The notes: generated by a model from the letters alone, not told the origin. DNA of 64,000 nt from Lewinella sp. W8 (GCF_004375085.3 NZ_SNAQ03000011.1:146553-210552); one strand, 5' to 3'; positions 1-8,665 are shown, counted from the stretch's first letter. Program-made: numbers and translations.

Positions 1-394
1 GCAGGTATTGGTGGGCCGCCCGAAAGATGGCCGCTACTTTATCGGCGTCGAGGTGCATCAGCAGGTGAAAGGAGTAGACGTTGGCGAAGCGGGCCGCCCC
101 GAAGGGCGGCGTGGTGGCATCCCCGACGATGAGGTCCTTCTCCGGGTATTTCTTTCGCGCCTCTCCGATCATGGGGGCGCTGGCGTCCAGTCCGTGGCCG
201 GCAAAATCAAGCAGTCTACCGGTCCCGCAGCCCAGATCCAGATTGTCCGGGTAGGACGCTTCGGGCAGCCAGGCCCGGAGAATTTTTCGCTCCTGGGCAT
301 CCAGGTACTGCCCGTAGGAATTCCCGAAGCGGTTCTCGTCGTAGTCGGGGGCCAACTGGTCGTAGTAGGTGGTGACGGTCCGTTGGGAGTGCAT
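1..394 (-). CDS. Class I SAM-dependent methyltransferase, C-terminus cut off by the window edge
   Basis: The first 131 codons of a methyltransferase read leftwards from an ATG at 394 and run off the window at base 1. Motif I is seen as NLDLGCGTGRLLDFAGHGLD (SAM-binding glycine loop, about residues 50-70), followed by DASAPMIGEARKKYP and then VGDATTPPF, the usual acidic motif II region. After that comes the FHLLMHLDADK segment typical of class I enzymes of the Methyltransf_11/25 type. The substrate cannot be inferred because the C-terminal half is missing. The gene follows a DUF1080 lipoprotein gene on the same strand, 71 bases away. The fold is certain; the function is unassigned. Confidence 0.85.
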   Translation of the reverse strand, partial: MHSQRTVTTYYDQLAPDYDENRFGNSYGQYLDAQERKILRAWLPEASYPDNLDLGCGTGRLLDFAGHGLDASAPMIGEARKKYPEKDLIVGDATTPPFGAARFANVYSFHLLMHLDADKVAAIFRAAHQYL

Positions 395-440
395 TTTGAT
401 GAGGTTTAGGTCGGAAACGGCTTGGCGGTCAGGCGATTCT

Positions 441-464
441 TGGCACCTGCGCGCGCCGCCAAAA
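441..464 (+). repeat. GCACCTGCG dispersed repeat, copy 1
   Basis: This is a TGGCACCTGCG core followed by a CGCC block and AAAA. It ends one base before the stop codon of the DUF1080 gene (466) and points into that gene's 3' end. Confidence 0.7.
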
Positions 465-465
465 T

Positions 466-1272
466 TCATTCCAATTCCCGGATACGCAAATTCCGGAAGG
501 CGATGCCCTGGCCTTCGGCCTGCAGGCCGATATATCCGTTGGTGAGGGCTTGTCCGTCCACCTTGAGGGCGGGGTCGAAACGCGCGGCTACGTCGCCCCC
601 AATCTGGGGCTTGCGGTACTGGAGCACGGTGTCGCCCTCCACGAGGTGAAGCACCAAAGAGTCGCCGTAGACGATCAGTTCTCCGGCCACCCACTGGTCC
701 CAGGGGTAGGTTTCGGAGGAGGAAGAAATGCAGTGCTGCGGCGAGATGGTGTCACCGTAGACCACGTCCGTACCCGGAGAGCACATGTTGCCGGTCGGCC
801 GGGGATTGCCGTCATCGGCGTCGGCGAGAATCTGGTACTCCACCGAAATGGGCCAGTCCTGCTCCTTCAGGATGCTCTGGGGCGATTGGGAATGGAACAT
901 GATGCCACTGTTGCGGTAGGTATAGTCCGGGGCGTCCGCCATCCACTCCTCCGTGAAACGGGTCTCAAATTTCAGGTGGAAGGAGGAAAATGGCCGGTCG
1001 TAGAAGAGATGGCCGTAGCGTTCGTCAAAGGTATCGTAATCGGTGTAGCTCACCAGGATGGCACCCTCCTGCACCCGAAAGGTATTGGCGTAGTTGTCGC
1101 CGGTTTCGTGGTGTTGGAATTTGGGCGTCCAGCCCGTCAGGTCCCGTCCGTTGAAGAGGTCCACCCACTCCTCCTTCGTGGAGGCTTCGGGCGGTGCGGG
1201 CTCCGTGGCATTTTCGCAGGACACGAGCAGCATCGTCAGACAGGTAATCAGCAGTAGGCTCCGGAGAAACAT
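466..1272 (-). CDS. DUF1080 (3-keto-disaccharide hydrolase-like) lipoprotein
   Basis: A 268-residue lipoprotein. The hydrophobic N-terminus ends in a lipobox LVSC with Cys19 as the predicted lipidated residue. Residues about 35-267 form the DUF1080 beta-sandwich: it begins WVDLFNGRDLTGWTPK, the family hallmark, continues with the FHLKFETRF and RNSGIMFHS strands and ends with GYIGLQAEGQGIAFRNLRIREL. The family is a concanavalin-like fold found in Bacteroidota and Planctomycetes, where members act on 3-keto-glycosides or bind carbohydrate. An envelope-anchored sugar-processing role is inferred. The precursor has normal length. It lies 30 bases downstream of the aspartyl protease gene on the same strand. 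Confidence 0.9.
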   Translation of the reverse strand: MFLRSLLLITCLTMLLVSCENATEPAPPEASTKEEWVDLFNGRDLTGWTPKFQHHETGDNYANTFRVQEGAILVSYTDYDTFDERYGHLFYDRPFSSFHLKFETRFTEEWMADAPDYTYRNSGIMFHSQSPQSILKEQDWPISVEYQILADADDGNPRPTGNMCSPGTDVVYGDTISPQHCISSSSETYPWDQWVAGELIVYGDSLVLHLVEGDTVLQYRKPQIGGDVAARFDPALKVDGQALTNGYIGLQAEGQGIAFRNLRIRELE

Positions 1273-1302
1273 AGTTGGGAGTTGTAACCCGGAAGATATG
1301 CA

Positions 1303-2463
1303 TTAACGATATTTTACTTTGGATAACCGTACCGTTCTGGCGGCATCGTCACCCCGTTTGACGGTGAGCTGTACGCTTTCTTCCCGATGGAAATCGTAGC
1401 CGTTGAGGTAGCCGGCACAGTCGCCCGTGAGGTCACTGATGGGGCGTCCGTTGATCTGCAGGACGACGTCGCCGGAAGCCAGTTCCGCCCGGGCGGCGGG
1501 GGAATCTTCCAGCACCCACTTGATGATGGTGGCCTCCCCGATTCTGGCGATATCGAAGCCGAACGTATCGTAGCCCGGGGCTTTGGCCGCTTCGGGATAG
1601 GGCTTAAAGTGCCACCATCCCTTTTGGTAATCGAGGGTGACGATACCGTAGCGCAGGACGTCGGCCCCGATGCGCGGTTCGGTTACTTTGGAGAGGTCAG
1701 CGTAGAAATTCCGGAAGCTGGTTCCGGCCATCACCAGTTCGTCCACCTTCACGGCGTAGCGGGTGGTGGTGGGAGGAACGTCCTGACTGATGCCGAAGGA
1801 AAAAATGCCCCGGAAGACGAGGACCTTTGCGGGATTTTTGGCCCGAATGGCTTCGGCCTGATCCGTGCGGTAGCTGAAGAAATCTCCGGAGCCGGAATCG
1901 AATTCGACGTAGGTATTTTTTCCGTCGAGCTTGAGCCTGACGTCGGGAAGTCCCCGGCGGCTGAGGCGCATTTTCGTGCGGTCGTGTCCGGTTAGGTCCA
2001 GAGCGTCCCGCCGGGTGGTCATCCGCAGGCGTCGTTGGGCGTAGTCAAACTGCAGGAGGATGTCGTCAAAGAAGTCCCGTCCGATCATGCCGTCGGCCTC
2101 CAGGCAGTTGGAGGGGTAGCGTTCCAGGACGTCGTCGAGAAAAGCCCGGCGGTCTTTAAAGTGCCAGTTGCCGATGGCCAGGTCGGGCACGATGGCCGTG
2201 GGGATTTCTTTTTCTACCCGGTTGATGTCCGAAATCAGAAAGGGAGCACCGGCGGGCAGCTGATGCCGCTCCTGAAGTCTTGGCGCTACGCCCAGAATAC
2301 CGCCCGTATCCAGAATGAAGCGGTAGGACTGCTCCCCAACGGTAACGGGAACGATGACCTTGTTTTTGACCAACTCGAAGGGAATCCAGCCGCTGTCCTG
2401 ATCGGGTTGGGCGGGCAGGGTACTCCACAGAAAAAGGAAAAGCAGTGATAGGAGTCGGTGCAT
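1303..2463 (-). CDS. Secreted retropepsin-like aspartyl protease with a C-terminal PDZ domain
   Basis: A 386-residue protein with a signal peptide (about residues 1-19). Two aspartyl-protease half-sites are visible: FILDTGG, with Asp52 in the DTG triad, and VEFDSGSGDFFS, with Asp189 in a DSG triad. Residues about 300-380 look like a PDZ domain (IIKWVLEDSPAARAELASGD followed by VVLQINGRPISDL), which usually binds C-termini or regulates the protease. This arrangement is common in Bacteroidota and is probably periplasmic. The substrate is unknown. The DUF1080 gene follows 30 bases downstream and may be co-transcribed. Confidence 0.88.
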   Translation of the reverse strand: MHRLLSLLFLFLWSTLPAQPDQDSGWIPFELVKNKVIVPVTVGEQSYRFILDTGGILGVAPRLQERHQLPAGAPFLISDINRVEKEIPTAIVPDLAIGNWHFKDRRAFLDDVLERYPSNCLEADGMIGRDFFDDILLQFDYAQRRLRMTTRRDALDLTGHDRTKMRLSRRGLPDVRLKLDGKNTYVEFDSGSGDFFSYRTDQAEAIRAKNPAKVLVFRGIFSFGISQDVPPTTTRYAVKVDELVMAGTSFRNFYADLSKVTEPRIGADVLRYGIVTLDYQKGWWHFKPYPEAAKAPGYDTFGFDIARIGEATIIKWVLEDSPAARAELASGDVVLQINGRPISDLTGDCAGYLNGYDFHREESVQLTVKRGDDAARTVRLSKVKYR

Positions 2464-2583
2464 GAGGGTCGGGGTCGTTAACGGAGAAACGAATGTAGGT
2501 CGGGAGATGTTTCTCCTGGCGAAATCGGTGTTTTCACTTACCCTTACCCGCTTTACCCGCCGATCATCTCCGGAGGAACGCCG

Positions 2584-4206
2584 TCAGTCGTGAACGACAA
2601 GCTTCCCCGAGACTAGGACCTGCGTACCCCGGGTAAGTTGAAGCAGATAATTCCCCGGCACCAGTTTTTCTTTATGCTGCCATTCCAACTGATGGTCGCC
2701 AACGGAAAGGGGAGCAAGGGCTTTGCTGGCGATACGTTGCCCCAGCAGATCATAGACGCTTAACTGGACGTGTTGAAGCGGTTCGCGCGTAGAGAAAGTA
2801 ATGCGGAAGCTTCCCTGGTTGGGATTGGGGTACACCCGGAACCCGGATACGGTCGGCCCAGCGTCGGGATGAAGGGCGGTGGAAGTGGTGTTGTGGAGGT
2901 AGACGGCGTAGGCCCGGTTGTGGGCATCACTCTGGGTGCCGTCATTCACGAAAAAGATATTCTCCGCACTGCTCCGGATTCCTCCGAAAATATACCCCAG
3001 CAGCAAGCTGTCTCCCGGAGCAACGTTCAGGTCATCCATTCGGATTACGCCGTTGGGGAAGGTAGGAAGGTCTTCCCGGGGGATAAATTCCGCGCCGGCC
3101 CCCAGAAAGGCGGGCAGCTGCTGGGTAAGGGGGACTTCTTCCATTTCGCCGGAAGCCATTCGGGTAACCCGGGTGATGGTCTTGACGAAGGGGACGTTAT
3201 CGTCCTGAATGCGGCCGTTATCTCCCGGATAGAATTGCGCCATCCCGCCAAAGAACAGTGTGTGCATTTGACCGGCACCTTCCGCGTAAAGGGGGATGGT
3301 CGGACAGTGGTAGTGGTTATAGTATTGCAGGAAATCAAAATTGACGGTGTGTCCACTGCTGTCAATATCTACTGGCTGAAGAAATGGCAAGTCGGCGTCC
3401 CGCCGGAATACTCCGGAGAATGCAGTCAGCCCTTCCTCGCCGTTGGGTAAAATCTGGGGTACCACGTTGTAGTCTCGTCGATGCAGGTGGGCTTCATCGG
3501 TCCAGTCCGTAAGGTGCTCAACGGCAATTGTGTCGCCCCCGAACAGGAGGCTGAATCGGCGAACCTGATCGGTGTACACCTGGGTGAAGCCGGGGCCATG
3601 GTCCGGTCCCATTGGATTGTAGCGCCCTTCAAACTTTTGCCCCCCTACCAGGTACCAGGTCTCGTAAATTTTCGCGAGCCGTCCCCCGGTAACCGCAAAT
3701 TTTTCGTCCCTAAGTTGCTGGAATGCCGGTAGGATTGATGTGCCCTCCTTAACGGCGGCAATGAGGGTGGGAAGGTCGAGCACCGTCAGCGTAGGGAAGG
3801 TAGTATGGTCTCCCAGGGACGGACTGTAGCCGTAGCCGCCGATGATCAACAGGGTGGTATCCTCCTGATAGAACTCGGGATTTGTGGCACTGAGGGGTTC
3901 CCGGAGGTTAGCGGGCAGGCTTGCCAGCGGGGCCGTCCATAACCGATCGTTGGTGGGGTCAACCACCCAGATGGTCGTGTTATGACCGGCGAGGTCGAAG
4001 GCCGCGAAGGGCTGCCGCCGGTGCAGCCCGTCCAGTCGGCCGCCGATAATTACCCATTCTCCATTAATTTGACCAAAGGCATAGGACTGAATCCCCCCTA
4101 AACCCGTGATGGAAACGGGGGAAAGGCTGAGGTGGTCGGGTGGAAGGTTCTGCGCGGCAACCAGGAAGGGTACTGCCGAGAGGAGGAGAAACAAAAAGCG
4201 CTTCAT
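2584..4206 (-). CDS. T9SS type A sorting-domain protein with Kelch-like repeats
   Basis: A 540-residue secreted protein with a signal peptide (MKRFLFLLLSAVPFLVAAQ). The middle carries Kelch-like segments such as GEWVIIGGRLDGLH, TTLLIIGGYGYSP, TWYLVGGQKFEGRYNP and HTLFFGGMAQF, which suggests a beta-propeller. The last 80 or so residues are a type A T9SS sorting domain: the FRVYPNPNQGSFRITF start, then VYDLLGQRI, then PGNYLLQL and the terminal VSGKLVVHD. The known fate of such cargo is export across the outer membrane, removal of the sorting domain and surface anchoring or release. The ligand is unknown. The rhodanese gene ends only 8 bases upstream on the same strand, so the two are likely one transcript. 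Confidence 0.9.
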   Translation of the reverse strand: MKRFLFLLLSAVPFLVAAQNLPPDHLSLSPVSITGLGGIQSYAFGQINGEWVIIGGRLDGLHRRQPFAAFDLAGHNTTIWVVDPTNDRLWTAPLASLPANLREPLSATNPEFYQEDTTLLIIGGYGYSPSLGDHTTFPTLTVLDLPTLIAAVKEGTSILPAFQQLRDEKFAVTGGRLAKIYETWYLVGGQKFEGRYNPMGPDHGPGFTQVYTDQVRRFSLLFGGDTIAVEHLTDWTDEAHLHRRDYNVVPQILPNGEEGLTAFSGVFRRDADLPFLQPVDIDSSGHTVNFDFLQYYNHYHCPTIPLYAEGAGQMHTLFFGGMAQFYPGDNGRIQDDNVPFVKTITRVTRMASGEMEEVPLTQQLPAFLGAGAEFIPREDLPTFPNGVIRMDDLNVAPGDSLLLGYIFGGIRSSAENIFFVNDGTQSDAHNRAYAVYLHNTTSTALHPDAGPTVSGFRVYPNPNQGSFRITFSTREPLQHVQLSVYDLLGQRIASKALAPLSVGDHQLEWQHKEKLVPGNYLLQLTRGTQVLVSGKLVVHD

Positions 4207-4214
4207 GGGCGGGA

Positions 4215-4778
4215 CTATTGATTCTTACCGCTACAGCAACTTCCTTTAGCCGCCGAAGACTGTTTCCCACAGGAGGCGGTGGATTCGCCGGATTTTTTGC
4301 TGCAGCAACTGGCGGATTGCCCCTTGCCCATACCCTTGCCCTGATGGCCGCCGCACGACATGGAAGGTGCTGCCTCCTTTTTCTCAAGCGTGGGGTAGCC
4401 CTGCCGTACCGGCAGGGCTGCGGCCTGCCATGCAATGATGCCTCCGGCCAGACTACTTACCGTAGCGTATCCATTTTCCTGAAGCAGTTTAGCGGCCTGG
4501 ACGCTACGGCGCCCACTCCGGCAAGCCAGGATAACCGGACGATCGGAAGGGATTTCTGCCAGGCGGCCGGGAAGCTCACTTAGCGGAATGTGGAGGGTGC
4601 CGGGGAGATCGTAGGCCAGGTCCGTGACTTCGGGGGATTCCCGCACATCGACAAAAGTGGCTCCCATCTCTACCTCAGCGGCTACCTGGGTGACCTCAAT
4701 GGTGGCGACGTCAAGATCCTGGCCCCAGGCGGTCGTAGCGAAGCCGAGCAGCAGGATTACGTAGAAGAAAGTTTTCAT
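4215..4778 (-). CDS. Exported rhodanese-domain protein with a Cys-rich C-terminal tail
   Basis: A 187-residue protein with a signal peptide (residues 1-19). Residues 21-125 form one rhodanese domain: TFVDVRESPE, then the active-site loop ACRSGRRS with catalytic Cys86, then LAGGIIAWQ. Such domains carry sulfur as a Cys persulfide. After residue 135 the protein ends in a Gly/Ser/Lys tail with six cysteines (142, 158, 159, 170, 181, 182) and CC-S-K / CC-S-G motifs. This tail is not part of the family. It may bind metal or accept persulfide sulfur, but that is inference. The T9SS cargo gene starts 8 bases downstream. Confidence 0.88.
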   Translation of the reverse strand: MKTFFYVILLLGFATTAWGQDLDVATIEVTQVAAEVEMGATFVDVRESPEVTDLAYDLPGTLHIPLSELPGRLAEIPSDRPVILACRSGRRSVQAAKLLQENGYATVSSLAGGIIAWQAAALPVRQGYPTLEKKEAAPSMSCGGHQGKGMGKGQSASCCSKKSGESTASCGKQSSAAKGSCCSGKNQ

Positions 4779-5107
4779 GGTGGAATTTTTTCCAAATGTA
4801 TCGAAGGTCCGCGGGTAATACCGTGATGACCATCACAATGGACGCTACTTATTTGAGTAAGCGGGCAGTAATTTTCCGCGGTGCGTTAGTTGGAGTTTGG
4901 CAAATAAAAAGCCCCGCCGGTAAGCGGCGGGGCGGCAAAGTTTTCGTGAATACTTGTTTTGAATTTAAGAAGTCTAAAACATCATGAGATTACGAGGGGA
5001 CAACACATATAGATACTTAAAGATATGATAATTATATAGAAAAAATCAAGATGTATGACAACATATTTGAATTTTTAACATAATTGGTGTGGGAACATGT
5101 TCTTTTG
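4779..5107. other. Intergenic region between the rhodanese and tRNA-Asn genes
   Basis: No gene is seen. The region holds the probable rhodanese promoter, a terminator at 4903-4933 and an AT-rich stretch at about 4970-5090 that lies downstream of the tRNA genes. Confidence 0.6.
4903..4933 (-). terminator. Rho-independent terminator of the tRNA transcript
   Basis: A nine-base-pair GC stem, GCCCCGCCG with CGGCGGGGC, has a GTAAG loop. On the minus strand it is followed by TTTTTATTT. It faces the four minus-strand tRNA genes, so it probably ends their transcript. Confidence 0.8.
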
Positions 5108-5179
5108 CGGTTCCCGTAGGATTCGAACCTACAACCAACACCTTAACAAAGTGCCGCTCTGCCGTTGAGCTAGAGAACC
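5108..5179 (-). tRNA. tRNA-Asn (anticodon GTT)
   Basis: A 72-nt cloverleaf on the minus strand. The acceptor is GGTTCTC with GGGAACC (one G-U pair), the D arm is GCTC/GAGC, the anticodon loop is TTGTTAA giving GTT, and the T arm is GTAGG TTCGAAT CCTAC. The discriminator is G and CCA is not encoded. It is the last of four tRNA genes on this strand. Confidence 0.93.
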
Positions 5180-5248
5180 GTGAACGAGCAACCTACCGGT
5201 GTTTTTCACCGGGCCACCCGTTATGGGGTAAAATCATCACCTTTCTGG

Positions 5249-5320
5249 CGGTAGCGACGGGAGTCGAACCCGCAACCGTTGGATAGACAATCCAGTGCTC
5301 TTCCGTTGAGCTACGCCACC
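5249..5320 (-). tRNA. tRNA, probably Asp (anticodon read as GTC)
   Basis: A 72-nt cloverleaf on the minus strand. The acceptor is GGTGGCG with CGCTACC, the D arm is GCTC/GAGC, and the T arm is GCGGG TTCGACT CCCGT. The anticodon stem CTGGA/TCCAA has a C-A mismatch at its first pair, and the loop TTGTCTA puts T rather than a purine after the GTC anticodon. That it is a tRNA is clear; its identity as Asp is less certain. CCA is not encoded. Confidence 0.8.
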
Positions 5321-5485
5321 TTATACCCGTTACGAAGTGGTTTGGGAATTTATCACTTGCTCTCCTGATCCCCAGCATCGTTACAAAGCCTCGCCAAAAG
5401 ATGGGCTTTGCCTACGTTTTGCGCCTTGCTGGAAACCAGGATGGCCGCGTGCTAATTTCCCCAAACCACTCTGTGCCGGGTATGG

Positions 5486-5559
5486 TCCCGATGGATGGAC
5501 TCGAACCACCAGCCTTCCGCGTATCAGGCGGACGCACTAACCGGTTGTGCTACATCGGA
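5486..5559 (-). tRNA. tRNA-Ile (anticodon GAT)
   Basis: A 74-nt cloverleaf on the minus strand. The acceptor is TCCGATG with CATCGGG, the D arm is GCAC/GTGC, the anticodon stem is TCCGC/GCGGA with loop CTGATAC giving GAT, and the T arm is GGTGG TTCGAGT CCATC. The discriminator is A and CCA is not encoded. It is not next to rRNA genes here, although tRNA-Ile(GAT) often is. Confidence 0.92.
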
Positions 5560-5717
5560 ATGAGCATCGTTGTACAAATTTTCGCTTTAGTTCCTACCCA
5601 GCGTAGCGGTTTTGCTTCGCAGTATTTCATGCTGGGGAGCCCGCCCGGCCTGACTGGCCAGTCGGACGGGGTTAGGAGAGGAAGAAAGCGCATTTGTACA
5701 GCCATGCGATAAATGGG

Positions 5718-5790
5718 TTGGTGCGGTGGGGCTCGAACCCACGACCCACGGTTTAAGAGACCGCTACTCTACCAGCTGAGCTACACACCA
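5718..5790 (-). tRNA. tRNA-Lys (anticodon CTT)
   Basis: A 73-nt cloverleaf on the minus strand. The acceptor is TGGTGTG with CGCACCA, the D arm is GCTC/GAGT, the anticodon stem is GCGGT/ACCGT with loop CTCTTAA giving CTT, and the T arm is GTGGG TTCGAGC CCCAC. CCA is not encoded. It is the first of the four tRNA genes in the direction of transcription. Confidence 0.92.
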
Positions 5791-6316
5791 GAAATGAAGG
5801 GACAGTTCCCGGCCAGAATGGCCGGGGGAGTGTTTACGAATTCGCCGGAGCATCGTGGCTCCCGGCGGGGGCGGCGCTCGTGCCGCCAGCGTAAGAAATG
5901 CGGGGGAAGGATGAAGGTCCGGGCTACTGCACTAAGCCCGGATTGGGACTTAGCGATTAATGACGGCCCGGCCAATATCTCGCCGGCAAATCTTCAGATG
6001 TTTGTAATTCATCAACATGGTCTGTCGCTTGTCTGGGGGGAGAATGGCGGGAGGTGACCCAAAAGTTGCGGGGGGTGAAATTTTTTAAAGAAACCCCACT
6101 GGGCCGGCGAGTCAGTTTCTGCATCACGTCCCGTTGGACGAGTTCGTTGGGGGATTTGTGATGCAGCAAGGACAGCACAGAATAATTAAGGACTGACTGA
6201 AACCAGCCGGTCGTCGGCCGAAACGCGAGGCACGAGCTGGTTCGTCCGCCGACCCGAGGCCGCCTAGATCGGGGTGGCGCCAGGAGAAATAGGAGATAAA
6301 TACTTTCGCCACCTAC
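5791..6316. other. Gene-free stretch between tRNA-Lys and the PhyH gene
   Basis: No convincing gene on either strand. It contains one copy of a 46-bp repeat at 6209-6254 whose other two copies lie near 13.4 and 13.7 kb. It should also hold the tRNA promoter, but no clear TTG / TAnnTTTG pair was found. Confidence 0.5.
6209..6254. repeat. 46-bp GC-rich repeat, copy 1
   Basis: The sequence starts GGTCGTCGGCCGAAACGCGA and ends TTCGTCCGCCGACC. It matches the copies at 13371-13416 and 13677-13722 except for two C/G changes. Near-direct repeats of CGTCGGCCGA lie at its two ends. Confidence 0.85.
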
Positions 6317-7273
6317 TTACCAGTTGGTCAGGCCCAGCAATTTCTCGCCCAGCGGGCTCAGGTTGGCGGTAGGGTACTTTTCCCGTTCCCAGTTGCGGGG
6401 ATCGCCGGGGAAGGCGTAGCCCTCCGGAGCGATGCGGTCCCGCCAGGAATTGATGCGCCACTGGCGCAGCGTTTCGTCTTCGGGCTGGGCGGGCATCATG
6501 GAGACGTACTGGGCGATCCGGACCTTGTCTCCGCTGTGGTTTGGCCGAATGCCGTGGGGCAGCAGGCTGTTGAAGATGAGCAGGTCGCCGGCTTCCAGGG
6601 GGACCTTCACGAGTTGGTCCGTAAAGGCGCTGACGTCGGGCTTGAACCGGTCGCGGTCCGCGGGCTGGCTGAGCTTCCAGGTATCATAGGTGCGGTAGAG
6701 TTCGGGAATGCACTGGAAACCACCCTGGGCCGGGTCGGTCTGGTCGTTGAGGGCCAACACGCCCTGGACGTTCTGGGGCCGGGTTTCGGGGTCGTAATCC
6801 CAGTGGATGAAGCCTTGATACGCGTAACCGGGTCGGATGGGGAAATTGAGGTTCGCCCGGTCGATGGTTACCCAGAGCTTTTCGGTTCCCCACACGTCCA
6901 CGAAGGCGTCATATACGCGGGGAGACTGTCGGTTGCTCCAGAGCTCCTGGTGGTTGTAGACTTCCACCATGCCGGTGCCGGCCAGTTCCTTCATCTTCAT
7001 CTCGGCGCGGGGCGCCGCGTACCAGGTAGTGGGGTCATCGGGCTGCTTCTCCTCGAACTCCCACAGGAAGGCCGCCGTGGCGGCGGCCCGCTCCCGGGAG
7101 ATCGCCCCCTTGATGACCACGTAGCCGTGGTGCCGCCAAAATTGCCAGTCGGCTTCACTGAGCACCCGCAACGGTTGACCGTTGCTCCGGTCGTTCAGGC
7201 GGTGGGTGCTACTCTTGGCCGTGGAGGGGTTCCCCGGAATATCGTCGTGGTTGTGGTCGTGGTGGTTTTGCAT
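6317..7273 (-). CDS. Phytanoyl-CoA dioxygenase (PhyH) family Fe(II)/2-oxoglutarate oxygenase
   Basis: A 318-residue cytoplasmic enzyme of the PhyH family. The metal triad is visible as HxD in GFIHWDYDP (His157, Asp159) and a distal His240 in LLPHGIRPN; an Arg in GDKVRIAQY is a candidate 2-oxoglutarate ligand. The fold begins at about residue 40 with WQFWRHHGYVVIKGAI. The N-terminus is His/Asp-rich (HHDHNHDD). Characterised relatives hydroxylate lipids or small metabolites using oxygen and 2-oxoglutarate; the substrate here is not predictable. It has its own promoter and no obvious operon partner. Confidence 0.9.
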   Translation of the reverse strand: MQNHHDHNHDDIPGNPSTAKSSTHRLNDRSNGQPLRVLSEADWQFWRHHGYVVIKGAISRERAAATAAFLWEFEEKQPDDPTTWYAAPRAEMKMKELAGTGMVEVYNHQELWSNRQSPRVYDAFVDVWGTEKLWVTIDRANLNFPIRPGYAYQGFIHWDYDPETRPQNVQGVLALNDQTDPAQGGFQCIPELYRTYDTWKLSQPADRDRFKPDVSAFTDQLVKVPLEAGDLLIFNSLLPHGIRPNHSGDKVRIAQYVSMMPAQPEDETLRQWRINSWRDRIAPEGYAFPGDPRNWEREKYPTANLSPLGEKLLGLTNW

Positions 7274-7279
7274 GATCGA

Positions 7280-7308
7280 TAAACTTAAGCTGAGTTAAGG
7301 TAGGGCAA
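7280..7308 (-). promoter_or_regulatory. Predicted promoter of the PhyH gene
   Basis: On the minus strand, TTG is followed after 18 bases by TAAGTTTA, one base off TAnnTTTG. It ends 6 bases before the ATG, so the leader would be very short. Confidence 0.5.
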
Positions 7309-7486
7309 TTCAATTAATTGGTGGAGACGCTGTGCGTCGAACCTAGACCTCGCACTGGGCCCTACATGACCCCAATGCAATTTAGTCATCTCGCCACTTT
7401 ACTTCTCAGAAACCTTTACCGGGAGCTTTTACATTCTTTTACCCCCCAAATTTCTTTCCCCTCCGGGAAGCCAATACTTTAGTTTC

Positions 7487-8368
7487 ATGAAGACTATGAC
7501 CCTCCCCACGTGCACGATGCTGGCCATCGTGCTCCTCCTGAGCAGCGCTCTTTGCGGCCAGTTTGACTGGCCTTCCCTCAGTCCTCCGGGGAAATTGACG
7601 CAGACCGTCGGACAGGCCACCGTAACCGTCGCCTACGAACGCCCTGCGGCCCGGGGCCGCAAGATTTTCGGCAGACTGGTCCCCTGGAACGAGGTGTGGC
7701 GCACGGGGGCGGGCTACTGCACCCGCATCGGCTTTGATCGGGAAGTCCGCTTGGGTCAGCAAACGGTACCCGCCGGGAAGTACGCCCTGCTAACCATACC
7801 ACGACCCGATTACTGGACGATCATCCTCAACCGGGATACCACTCTGTACGGAAGCAGAGACTACGATCCGGCCAAAGACGTCATCCGTTTCGACGTGCCC
7901 GCCGAGCGGAGCAGCCGCTTCTACGAAAGCCTGACGATTGACGTGGACATCACCCCCAACGACGCGGAAATCTACGTTTCCTGGACGGACCAGACGGTAC
8001 ACTTTCCGCTCGAAACCCGCACCGACCGCCGGGTGATGGAGTACGTTCGGGACCAGCTACTCCCCGGGAAGGCCACGGACAACGAAGATTACGGCATGGC
8101 CGCCGAAGAGCTGTACCTGGCGAAACGGGAAATGAACACGGCCCTGGCCCTGGCCAGCAAGTACATCGAGGTGGAGCCCCACAGTGGCTGGGGGTACCGT
8201 ATGAAGGCCGAAATTCTGGCGGCGCAGGGTTATTATGGTCGGGCGATTGAGACGCTGGATGCGGTGATCAAGATGCGGCTCGCGCATCCCTTTGAGGATG
8301 CGCAACAACAGGCCTGGGATCTCGCGGAATGGAGACGGTTGCGCGAGGCGTATGCGAAGCAACAATGA
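7487..8368 (+). CDS. DUF2911 protein with TPR-like C-terminus
   Basis: A 293-residue exported protein with a signal peptide ending near LLLSSALCGQ. Residues about 25-175 are DUF2911: the conserved stretches are VTVAYERPAARGRKIFG, VPWNEVWRTGAG, VPAGKYALLTIPRPDYWTII and VEIYVSWTD-like strands near residue 165. Residues 200-285 look like one or two tetratricopeptide units (ALALASKYIEVEPHSGWGYR, then AAQGYYGRAIETLDAVIKM). DUF2911 is abundant in Bacteroidota and has no assigned biochemical function. The gene is alone on its strand; a TACTTTA sequence lies just before the ATG. An extracytoplasmic binding role is a guess. Confidence 0.88.
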   Translation: MKTMTLPTCTMLAIVLLLSSALCGQFDWPSLSPPGKLTQTVGQATVTVAYERPAARGRKIFGRLVPWNEVWRTGAGYCTRIGFDREVRLGQQTVPAGKYALLTIPRPDYWTIILNRDTTLYGSRDYDPAKDVIRFDVPAERSSRFYESLTIDVDITPNDAEIYVSWTDQTVHFPLETRTDRRVMEYVRDQLLPGKATDNEDYGMAAEELYLAKREMNTALALASKYIEVEPHSGWGYRMKAEILAAQGYYGRAIETLDAVIKMRLAHPFEDAQQQAWDLAEWRRLREAYAKQQ

Positions 8369-8665
8369 CAATAGGAGACATCCTGAATTGTCATGATGAC
8401 CCGGTCGCCCGGAACAGATGCCCCGCTGGAGGGAGGTTTAAGGACTTAGGATTTAGGCGAAAGGACTAGTAGCGGCAAGGCATATGTGGGTTAGCGCAAA
8501 GTTGTAACCCTTACCGTAGCGTAGAGTTACGACCGTAGTATGCTTTTTACTCTGTGCCCCACGAATACCTTTTTCACCTTTAGGTTTGTGGCCAGTAGTC
8601 TGACAGACTACAGACTTATCTTGACTCCCACTTAAGGAAATGTCAAATGATTGGAGGCAGGTGGT

